Part shown: positions 37,601 through 49,700 of the stretch, piece by piece
How the letters are laid out: each line of letters opens with the position of its first letter
How positions within the stretch are numbered: position 1 is the first letter of the stretch
From: Mugil cephalus
Taxonomy: Eukaryota > Chordata > Actinopteri > Mugiliformes > Mugilidae
DNA: 64,000 nucleotides
Direction of reading: 5' to 3'
NCBI RefSeq assembly: GCF_022458985.1
Contig: NC_061771.1
Location: 16,546,001 to 16,610,000, forward strand
Notes under the pieces: generated by a model
The model's database searches: none
Told to the model about the DNA's origin: nothing
What the model saw: the letters and a program-made list of their open reading frames with translations, nothing else
Translations under genes and position numbers: made by a program

Positions 37601-39941
37601 AAACAAATATTTGTGTGTGAATGTGAGACGGAGGCATGATGACAAACTGTGTGAGAAGACAGATGAGGAGAACCACAGATACTGATATATAATCCTCCGT
37701 ATGGGGCAGTCTTAACGTCCATGTGACCTGATGCAACATACAGACGCTCAAAGGTCCAGATTAAGCCGAGTATTACACATCTGTATCCATACTGAGCTGG
37801 AAAGAATCATGTTGTTCCTCTGCCTTCACGTCCACAACACAAAGATGTACAACTAGAGATAAGTTTTTTTTAATCTGTCAAAAGGTCTATGAGAAGCGTT
37901 TTCTCCCATTATGCTATCACACATGTCAGTTAGGCTGAAATTATATGCTACATGTAGGAGAATATGTAGAAATAAAGTGAGGTAACGTAAAAACTTTTCC
38001 CCACCAACAGGAAGTACAACAGGGTGAATAACTGCCCTTTCTACTTCATGTGGTACTAATGTTAGGAGCTGGGAAGTCTGTGTTATATAATAGAGTCCCA
38101 GGTGGGTGCAGGACTTAGTGGAAACAATGACTGGAGGAGAAAACCACCAGTTAAATTCCACTGGCTCCATGGGCTGAGTCAGTGTGTCTGTGCTTCTTCA
38201 GTGTGCAAGTCTGCTGGAATGTGAGAGGAAAAAGACCCAATAAAGCGCTGGATTCTGCTGTTATTCACAAGACATTACTCAAGCGGTTAGAGACTAACTG
38301 ACAAATCCGTAAACAAAAGACAAAGCAGTAAAAAAAAAAAGCAGAACAAAGAATTCTACCACACACTGAAGTGTGCATTAACAATCATCAATGTCAGTCT
38401 ACGTATGTGCAAGCTAAGCTGGCTTAGCTTTCTGTTAGATGTGGATGATGACAATAGTGTTGTAAGGGGATGTGTAGTGTGACCAGAAAACTGGGACGTA
38501 AGCTTTCTGGCATCGTTCAAGCTGTAATAACCGACCTTTACCACAGTATCTCAGAGACTCAACCACTATACGCAACATTACATCTGCTGGTAGGAGCTGT
38601 CATTAACACACCAGTGCTTTCTTTCTCCCCTCATGTCTAGTGAATGAACATCTCTCCTCTGGAATGAGTAGAAGAAACTGACAGCAAACGATGCTGTGAG
38701 AAAAAGTAGAGAGAGAAAATAAAACAAGAACTGCAAAGATGAAGGGCTGACAGCTGAATGAACTGAAACTGAAAAGGTTTGTAATGTAATTTACCTGTTT
38801 TTATGTTTTAGTTATTCAGTGAATTTGCAACCATAAAGCACTTACTTGAGTGGTTTCTCAGTGCTTAGAGGGTACAAACAGACAGACACAGACGAAAAAC
38901 AGATGATAATGTTTAGCGGTATCAAATAGCATATAGCAGACCCCTCTGATGGCACAAACAGTGCCTTTAGCCAGCTTATGAATATATGCATTAACAATCT
39001 GTACTATTTCACTGCCGTATAAATCATGCTTCAAGCATCGAGCTCCTCAAAATAAATCCTAGCAATGCATAGTTCCCCCCGGTTTTCCTCGAACACAGAA
39101 CTACTTAATGCTGTGTCTCCTGGTTATCTCTTAGCTTCGGTTTAGAGACATTCCTTCCAGCTAGCCAGGCAAGGAAAGCAGTGTGCATAAAAAAAAAATA
39201 AAATAAAACAAAACACAACAGATAAGCTTGGCACAAAAGACTCCACACATTTATACCGGCTGCCGCGCCAAGTGTTTGTATACAGATGTGCACACACTGC
39301 CAGATTTGGTAGTGATAACTGCTACGGCCGGCTGGATTTAGCAGCATTGTGAGCGGGAACGATTCCCTCCTGACAGACAGCAGGGAGCGATCAATTATTC
39401 ATGTGCCATGATGACATGAGTTCTAATAATTAGCAGCAGTTTCAGTAGGGCAGTGGGTGACATCACTTCAAACTGACATGCTATGATTGTCAAATGTGAG
39501 GACAGAAATATTGACCTTGTCTCATTGTGTTATTTCCTCTCCACAACAAGAATATTCAGTTGGTTAGAAATTAAGGTTCACAAAATAGAAACGGAAACAG
39601 GTCCATTTAGAAATTACAGCATGACGTGTGCTTACATAATCCAGCTCTTTGTGGCCACGCACGACCTGAATCTCAAGTTTTTAAAGGACCCAAGTCTTAA
39701 ATTAAAAGTTGCTGGTTTGAAATCACACCAACTCCTTACGTGTGCTATGTACCGTACACATCCCTCACATCTGGAAAACTTCAAGAATCGTTGGCAGTGA
39801 TCTCGTACCAAACAAGACGTTTTTTTACTGTAATTAAAGCTGCAATCTGGTGTAAAAGAGGTCCAGCTCATCCTGTGTCCATATCGTGTCCCCGCAGCAG
39901 GTTTGTGTTACGGTTAAGGGCTCCGACGTCTCCACAGCCAA

Positions 39942-39960
39942 TGTGTGTGTGTGTGTGTGT
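39942..39960. repeat. TG microsatellite
   Basis: About nine TG units in the rnf150 3' flank. Confidence 0.85.
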
Positions 39961-40140
39961 TCCGGACGACCGGTTTAAAGATGTGAAAAGATTACGTGGA
40001 CGAAAACTGGGCCACCGCGAAGTGTGACCTGTGACTGGCTGGTCTGGTTGCCATGACGGCTAAGATATGAGGAACATGTCCACAAATGTAGGGCGTACCA
40101 GTTTTTCGCTCAGTGAAGACATAAGTGGGTGTTTTGTGCA

Positions 40141-40146
40141 TTTATT
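40141..40146 (-). terminator. Candidate rnf150 poly(A) signal AATAAA
   Basis: A minus-strand AATAAA lies 128 bp past the rnf150 stop codon. It would give a short 3' UTR, and longer alternatives cannot be excluded. Confidence 0.4.
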
Positions 40147-40273
40147 GGATTTACATCCTGTAAATTAGCCAAAGATGTGGACTCTGGCGGCGGTCTGATT
40201 GCCCAGTCACGTTCTGGTTCTTCATTTCCTGCCTGGACATCCAGGCTTTTTTTTTTTTTTACCCCCGTATGCT

Positions 40274-40697
40274 CTAATTTTCTCTGGATTTGGCCTCGTC
40301 ACATTCTTGCTCATCGGACAGCTGTACTTCGGACATACCGTCCTCCATGCCCAGGATGATGGATGTGTCTGAATCGCTGGTGAGAGGAGGCTGGTGCTCA
40401 CCTGAGGGAACAGAGAAGGAGGTAATTCATTACTCTGTGGGTCACTAGTAGTGACACTGCTACTTCTGGACAGAGCCAGTAATCCACAGCAAGTTCCTAA
40501 GCTTTTGTATTTACTTGGGTCAATGTCATTAACTTTGTCACTAATGTCACTTAACTAACTCGCAGGCATCAGAAACAAGTCGAGCGCAGCATCAACTCCC
40601 TTCATACTTTCACACCTTCTGGCACTGTAATTTAATACACAAACGTAAACTGACTGCCGTAAACATAAACATACCTGATACAATCATACCTGACTGA

Positions 40698-40729
<32 letters not shown>

Positions 40730-43700
40730 TGTGCTTAACTGACAGATAAAGAAGCTCAAGTTTCAACTTCAAATGAGATATGTTTAGTCAGATTGGCTCA
40801 GCAGCGACAGGGGCGGGGCCTACTGTGCACAGGAAGCTTAGATTGACAGGTCTAGTGTAGCGCTCTGTGAGATACAGTGTCTTCTGTCTCCATGTATTCC
40901 TTTACTTAAATACGTTGGATGCGTGTTAATGTGCATTTGAAGACATTTAAATTTGTGGGGGAAAATATAAAAATTTATAAAAAATGACAGATCAACCAAA
41001 GATTTTGCAACTCCCGTGCAGTACCTCCAAGGACTCTCTAAGGGTTGCGGACCCCCTGTTGAAGACCTATGATTTAATATAATGTTTTTAAATAAGCAAC
41101 ATACAGTTCAGCGACAGGTTTTCTTTCACCAATCTGGTGGTACTCCAATGACCAATTAATGGCTGCAGATGTCCCTAATAAAACCCATGTCCCCCTATCA
41201 GTCACTCATATTAAGATAACAACTAGGAAAGTCCTCAGTTCCAGGAAGTAATGTCTTTGTCACACTTGGTAAATGGCTGAATCTGCAGAGAACGATAGGC
41301 ACTGAACCAATTACCCCAGCACTCATTAATCAGGCCAAAGATGCAGCGCTAGCGACACTTCATCACTGCCAAGCCACAGCAGCAGATCTCCTTGTTCATC
41401 TCGTGTTACTGCCTGTTGTTGGCATCGTCTCTGTTTGCTCATTGGTGCTGTGACATGCGACATATCACCTCTAATTTACATTCTAATTAGTCTCCGCTGG
41501 CTTGTAGCCAGCTGATCTACTGCTTGTCAAGGAGACAAAAGTAAATGTAAGTCTGTGCTCTACCAGCGCATAATGAGTATTTAGCCGATTTTTGTTTTCT
41601 TTGCAGTAGTTTCAACGCATAAAGAAGTGTTTCCATTTCCTTGTATCTGGCTGTATGCAAACCGAGTGCTTTTCTTATTATTTTATCCACCTCATTTTTA
41701 TAAGTGAGCAGAATAAAAGAATCAGCTCTCAGTATAATACAGCAGTAAGTCTTCCATAAACTGCATTCATTAAATTGATGATAAAGTGCAGTTTATTCTA
41801 TAATTGTTACAACAAACCTGGCCAGTACAAGTGTTGGACTGCTACGAGTTGCGTCATGAAGAAACAATTACTGACATGTGACCAAATATTAAAAATATAA
41901 ATAAAAATCACTTCCCAGTTTATTCCTCTGTTTAACAAAACAATAGGAGGCTTAAAAAATCTGACTTGATACTTCACATTTGTCAAAAATGGCAGGAAGA
42001 ACACATGTAAGGACATGTGCATGAACTCACACATGTTAACACACACACACACACTAAGTGTTTATAGGTTGCAGATGTTTAACAGCTGTTAAAGCTACAA
42101 CTCTGAGGTGGTTGCGTAAGGTGGTATAATGTAAAGAACTGGGTATCTGAGTGTATGTGGGTTAGCTTGTGACTTTCTAGAGTTTTCCCCTCGCTTGCAT
42201 TATGCAGGAAGATCTGAATGAGCAAAAACTGGCCAGGTGGCTGCTGACCTAATTCAGGCCTCAGAATAAAACACTCAAGCCTGGGCAAAAAGTAACACAA
42301 TGTCCTAACATCCTGTTACTTATTTTTTTATTTTTATTTTTTTAGAAATATTATACTTGAATAAGAGTGAATTGAACATTAAACTTTCCAACTTGACAGC
42401 CTGTGTTGTAAGAAGTAATTAGATCATGTACCTAAGTAAAATGTAAATTATCACAATGGAAAAATGTTGCAGAGAGATAAATCCGGAGAATCTTTGCCTT
42501 TTTGAAAGATAAACAACTGTACTTACACCTTACTTTACGCTTTGAGTTTTAAAAAAATGATCTCAATTCTGTATTTTCAGGTTTTTAAATGAAACCTGTC
42601 TGTGGTGGAAGTACCAACCACTTAGGCAAAAGTCATAATTCACTGAATAACTAATCAATACACAGTATTTTACAAGCTGATGTGGTGATTGGTAAAATTG
42701 TGACCAGTAAAATGACCAGTAACAAGTGTGAGATAAGTAACACTACTGTGACATGAGAAATCAATCAACAGAGCGGGTCCAAAGCGCTGTCCACTTCTGT
42801 CACAGTCCTTCTGTCATTTAGATGTTAAATGTGAGTACGTACTGCTGGCAATGATGCGGCTCTCCCCTTGATGAGGCGCTGTCTCTGCATCCGGATGGAG
42901 CTGCAGGTCTATCGCTCTTCCTGCTGGATCCAGCACCACCGTGCTCTCGTTGACTGTGATGTCACTCGCGCCACTGATGGGGTTGGTGGGTGGACCCCCG
43001 ACAGTCGTCTCGTAGTCCGGAGGAGCCTCATCCGAGCAGTCTGCACTGAGCTGTAGCAAACCATGGACGTGTTGGGAGATGCTTTCATGTATGTGTTGTA
43101 ACAGTATCAGTTAAAAAGACAAAATCAAAGGGAACTTACTGGGATTCCTAGAGCTTTGAGGATGTTCATTTTGCACATGGGACACGTTCGGTGGTCCAGC
43201 AGCCACGGGTCCACACAGTGCTTATGGAAGAGATGTCTGACAAAAAAAAAAAAAAAAGGCAACACATTTTCATTTCATTTTCAGCTGCTTAAATGTGACA
43301 AGCCGTGAAATGAGATGCTGTGGCTTATGACTCAGTGTTGAAGTTACAGTATGTACAGCAAAGTGAAAACACAAACACTTTACTTGCACGGTAGTATCCT
43401 CACAACATCGTTAGGCTTATATCCTTCAATGCAAACGGCACAGTTGTCAAACTCTGACTCAGTTTCCTTAGAAAACAGAAACAGAAAAATTATAAATGTG
43501 GAGAAATATCTTTGAATTGACGATGCAGCTGCAAAAATAAACATGCTATTAATGTACGTAAAATAATAACTTGCGGCATGTGGAGCTGTGTTACCTTGTC
43601 TCCCTTCTTAATGGTGCGTACTTGAAGCTTACTGATGGCCTTTTTGGCAGCATCTCCCAAACGCCTCTGCAGACATAAAAAAATACTCTTGAAAAAGTAT

Positions 43701-46700
43701 TGAACCCAGAGAGTGTGAAGGTAAATCAAATTAAGAAACAAAACTGAACCCAAATCAGACAAGTTCAACCAAGTTTTTACTTTTAAATCATAAGTAAATT
43801 TAAAAAGATAGATTGAGGTGTCCAGGTCAAGCTCTTGGCAGCTTTATAAGCGCTGCCAAGCAACAGTGGGAAAAAGTACCTGTAAATATTATTAGTCAGG
43901 TAACAATTTCTTTGCTAATGATTTCTCAACAAAAGAGGAAGAAATTTAAAAAAAAAAAACTCTTTTAAGACCAAATGAAGAAATAATTCGACTCAATTCA
44001 CCTAACATTTTCCAGTTTCTTCAAAAGAAAACAACAATAGAAAAAAATACAGAGCTGCCTTTGGTGAGATTTATTTACACAAGTCATGAAACACACCGTT
44101 ATTCTTTAAGTGTGAAAGGGCTGCTCTACTCTACGAACCTGCCTGGTTAATACATTGAAAGCAGTTTTGTTCAATGTGACTGAATTCTTTGTACAACATG
44201 AATCGAGATAATTGAAAGTGAAAATGTAAACAGCAGTCGTCACTGCTACAGCTCTTATCATAACAGACGGGGCGACGTATTGTCACAAGAACGTCAGTGA
44301 GGGCCGTTCATGATAAAGAAACAAGTATTTGCTCTGTGGGCTCAGAGCGGAGTCATGTCCGGCCAGCTGTCAGGTTAATTCTGGGCTTCACTTAGATCTG
44401 TACAGGGCTGCAGCAGAAACACACGACCTCCAAAAACGTTGCACCACGTGAACACAGTCATACCTGGTTGCGATCTCTTGCGTTAGCGTAGCGGAACCTC
44501 TGGATGTAGTAGAAGACGAGCCAAGCGAGCGAGATGATCATGAGGACGATGAAGGAGATGGAGACAAACACTACGGACGTCCTGCTCACGTACTTCTGCA
44601 GGTTGCGCGTTCCTATGGTGATGTACAACGTGACCAGAATTCTCTGCTCCAGCAAGGCCGCAATCTCACGACCTTTAGGCTCTGGGATCATGACGGCCAC
44701 GACATCGCCTGTATCTGCACAACACAGAATGGAGGAATGTCTTTTATTCAAATCTTCACATACTTGACTTGAATTGCCTAGTAAACTATTTTTGATAAGT
44801 ATTGTTTTATATTTAAATATTTCATAAATGAAATATTTGCTTATAACATTAAGATTTTATTAGATTTTCTTTTCTTGGTCTTACAAGATATTGAGGGAAA
44901 AAGTATGTCTTTGGTAATTATCTATTATTTTTAACAGATTAATTGATGATGAATGTAATGGTGTTGGTTAATAATGTAACTGCTAAAAAAAATAAAAATA
45001 AATCAGAGTGTTAGGTAGCAAGGAAAAACAGATTAACAACTATTATTAACACAGATTAACAACTATTATTTTCATGCTTTATAAAGCATCAAATAGGCTC
45101 CATCTTATTAGGCTAGTTGTAGGGATCAATCATTTTACAGAATAAGCAGCCACGCCTCCAAAGCTGAATAATGTGACTTTAAAGGTGTGGTGTTTTTGAA
45201 ACGGAGGAGGCATTACCAGCTCTGCTGGTTCAGACTGGGGTGAATACTGTGGTAATGCCGACTCTTGGGTCAGCTGCTGGGAGCTTAGACGAGACAGATG
45301 AAGCAAAGCCTCACTCTCAGCGTTAGAGGCTTCCTACCAGGAACCATCTGTTGATTTTGTTGCTGTGCACAACAACAGGTTTTGTATTTTGACTACAGTT
45401 CAGTCTCCTGATAACTCCTGCCAACGCACTATGGCTGTTAATACAGCTGCGGGACTGACTGACAGCCTTAACTTTTGAGGAAGTTAAACTTATCTTTATG
45501 CTGAAACCTACTCCCTGTGATACGCTGCTCACTGACATCAGCTAGTACACCAATCACAATCTCAAGAATGTAGACAAGCCTTAACCCAACATATCAACAT
45601 TAATTGTGTTTTTTTTTTTGTGGCATATTTGGTGTATTTTGCCCTGGATACTGTTAAAATGAGGTCCTTAATCTCAGTGTCTCAGGCTTGTTTCTACTGA
45701 TATGTGGCCATCAGCATGTAGTTCAGTAAATATATGACCATGAGTCCCCTCCACACGAGCTGGGTTGTGCTTAAGGTTTCTTCTTCCTATTAAAGGGTGT
45801 TTGTCTTGGCCACAGTTGCCTTGGTGTTTCTCTTGGGGTTTCAGTCTCCCAGATCTCCAAAGTGTCTTGAGACAATTTCTATGATTTGCACTATATCAAT
45901 AAAATTGAATTAAAATGAATTGTATTTGTTTTCTTTTTTTATTATTAATATAATTTGATGGTTACTTGATGAGTTATGAATAACAGACCCTGTTAAGTCA
46001 CCACCCAACCTTTTCAAATGAGGCAACAGATGACTGAGCTGGGGCCAACGGGCAAATATTTGACCCTATAAGTATTTCAATATTTAATGTGTTTTCATTA
46101 TTATGAACTGTGTGTCTGTCTAAAAACTAGATATTGTACTGGGTGACTTCTAATGTAATAAACAGATATCTGGATATGAACGCAGAATAATAAATTATCA
46201 ACAAACTAAAAATTTCTTTTCAGCTTCACATTAAAAACACTGAACCAGATTAGCATTATTTCCGCCCACAATTAAAGTTTCTTTAAATACACTTAATATT
46301 AATATTTGAATCTGTGTATTATTTAGAATAGAATAGAAAAACGGAACGCAAAACGATGATAATAATAGTAATGTGTATTTATAAACAGCACTAGGCTGAG
46401 TTTAATATAGAACACATATAGTAGGTAGGGGGTCCATAAAAACCAGTAACTCCATGTATTCACAAATTAACCAGGACTGTTCTCAAGTACAACAGTGATT
46501 GGTACTGGTTATAAAAATGCGGCATTTCTCCGTGTTAGATTTTGCATTTGTTGACGGAGAGACACATGGGATGTCTACATGACTGAACAACTTCTAGACA
46601 CAACAGGGAATAACAATGCTGTGTTTTATAAGCCGTCAGACAGTGGGGTTGATGATTCCAAGAATCGCTTTAACAGTCTGAGCACTGTTACATCATATTC

Positions 46701-49700
46701 CCTCTGTTGCCTGTTTGCTGCTGACTGGCTGCATGGGGTTAGGGAGGCTCCCTGTGGTGGTTTATTCCTCCTATCAGTTGCTGTAAACAGTGACTTTATT
46801 CAACCTGCACGGACGTGATTCTGCCACGCAGCTGGTGCCGCTGACAGAGTGGTGTGTTTTGTGTTTTCCCGAGGAGTTAACGACTTCATATCAGACTGAT
46901 ATGAGCGCAGTTGTAATATAGTAATGTTGTCAGGCTCATAATGCCTTTATGTAACAGCTCTGTTGTACAATCTGCACAGCCGTTACATTTTTGTTTGACC
47001 CAAGATCAGTGTTTAATTTTTATAAAACATGCAAGCATCTGCAAATCAAGCATTTATGTGTATGTAAAACATAGAAAGAGCTGAAAAAAGCAGTTGTTTT
47101 TTTTTAACAATACAGGAATAAAGCAGATCAAAATAGCCTTTGAAATTCTTCCATTACTGACAACTACGCATTTAATACTCATCCAGCCAGTAATAAACAC
47201 AAAGCACTGCATATATTAGGTGACTGCTGCCTCAAAATGAGCTTATGTATATTCAAGTTACTAAAGCAAACACCACCTCAAACAATGACTGAGAAAACAA
47301 ATGCTTAAATTTGGACAGCAAACAGACGGCGAGGCCACTTGTTGCCATGGTTTTTACCTGCCTGCGTCACTTGGTTGAAAACTGCTTTAGAGTTTGTAAA
47401 ATTAATGAGACTGACAATACAGCTCAGGTCTTCCACAATAACCCAAGTTCGTTCTCAAGGCTTCCTGAATGTAGTGCAAGTGTAATCTTATATACAAACA
47501 CCCCTCCCCTGCAGGTTTATGGTTTTATTCAAGCATGACCATATGGTGTAGACATAAAGAATCACTGTGATGCAACCACTGCCTTTAAAAACACGAGGTT
47601 AAGCCACAGCACCTCGAAAAATAAACACATTTTAGACACAAAACTGTTGCTTTTAAACTCTTAAATCACCCATGCTCGATCTCCATGGCCAATCAAAATA
47701 GGGAAAGGCATATTAGGACATGTAAGAGTTCCCTACTAAGCCTTAACTCTTATCTCCTTCGCCGTGACGCAGTCAGAGGAGACAAAAATAGCTGCTTCTA
47801 AAACAGGAGGGCAATGTCGGAGACTGAACTAGTGAAAAGATCTGAGGCACACGACACCAAAATGTGGCAGCGATGACGGATTAATACTGAACGGGGTTAA
47901 TTCAGTGGTCGGCAGCCTGTTCAGGCACTGTGTTTGATTTCTTTAGAGGGATCAATGTCTGCTGCACAGTGGTTAATGCAGATACACAAATTACTGTAAA
48001 GTTAAATGGTTAGCTGCTTATTAACCACAATGACTTAAACATGACTGTTTAACAAAGCAACATAAGGTTTTTAATCAACCAGACATAGAATATTTAATTT
48101 AAGGCATAAATCAGAACAGTTTGATCAGAACAGATGAAGTCAGCATAATGTCTGAAAACCAATGGAAACTGTAAGCCTAAAAACACTCTAAATGTAAGAA
48201 AATTCATCTATCGGCATCGCCAAAGCTTTCTAATTACCATTTTTATATTCCTTTTATTAATCAATATTAACATTTTAAGTTTTCAAACATATCAAGACAC
48301 ATATCGTTAGCATAATAGTATAGTTACCTACGTCATATACAAAAGTTTTCGGAAACATTGATATTCTGACAGCAAGTCAAAAAATGATTTTAATGAGGCT
48401 GATGATATACAAAATACAAATATCATGAACCGTGTCAAATGCAGCTATGCCACAGCTACTGACACACGACGGCACGGGGTCCCAGTAGCACAGTAACACA
48501 TAAATCAGCCGCTAAGCCGGTGGAGTGTTGATGATCTGACTTACGAGGCCACTGACATAACCAAAATGATCAACGGCTTAACCGACAGGTTTTGGATGCT
48601 GGCAGGCAACCGATTGTTTTTCACAGTTTACTGTGTGTTCCCAACATCTTATGTAGGTGTTCAGATGGAGTTAATCCCACTAAACGTGCACGCAAGGCAC
48701 GCCTGAAGCGATTGTGAAGCTTAAGATGGCCAGTTAATTCAACCCATCTGTGCACCTACGCTCACTTCCTAGTTCATCAGGTACACTAGTGAAAACCAGT
48801 GAATCCTAATGGAACTATACAGTCTAGCACCAAATCTCAATTTGGAGGATGTAGGTTGTGGTGTGGTTAAAGTCAATTAAACTCTATTTTTTTCTATGTG
48901 TTTAGTGTAGGTCACTGACTAAAAGAGGGCTGTCAAAATACTGGAAACATTTAATACAGTTTAATAGAACAAACCACGTTCTCTGAAATGGAAATAGTTT
49001 GAGTGTGCGGCAACGCTCTTTGTCTTGCTGAATGACAATCTGAAAAGATGTTGATCTGCGAAGGTTTGGGAACAACTATCGGAGACAGAGAGAGATCACA
49101 GAGGTAAAGTTTGAGACGTTAGAAAACGTTACTCAAACATTACCCAGCCTCGGAGCAAAACTGTTCTCAGCAAAAGAAAAGAAAAGAAAAAGAAAAAGGA
49201 GAAGAAAGACGCCTTTAACAAACACAGTTTCCCCCTATGGCACCAATGCCTGCGGCCTAAACATCACAGGTCAACAGAACAGGTGAGTCCATAAGTAGGT
49301 GAAGAATTTGCTTCCAGTTAATGTACGGTATGTCAGCAGGACGTATTACTGAACACTACTAAAAAAAATATTTACTTTAGGAACTCGTGCTCTAATTTTG
49401 AAAGGTTCAATTTCTAGTGATTCTGTCTCAGCATATGGAGTGAAAACTTTAGGGCCATACTTTAACGGGACTTAGTGTGAACAACTTATTATCCAACAGG
49501 TGTAGCTATTGTTATACTTCAATACAACACATACATGTGATTAGCTTTGACAGATAACGGGCTTAAAAATGATAATGACCATGATTATACAGAACAAACC
49601 CAAATTATCGCTCTTGCAGACAACGAAAAGTTGAACAAAAGTTTCCCACAGCTCAGTCTTAGGGAGGAAAGGTTAAATTCAATCTCAGTGTCATGATGGG

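Larger units (their letters stand above)
34655..40273. other. Intergenic region upstream of the AIMP1-like gene to the rnf150 3' end
   Basis: 5.6 kb without a recognised coding exon on either strand. I looked specifically on the minus strand for AIMP1 coiled-coil exons and found none. It is AT-rich with many short ORFs lacking family resemblance. A TG microsatellite lies at 39942-39960. The right end probably holds the rnf150 3' UTR. Confidence 0.55.
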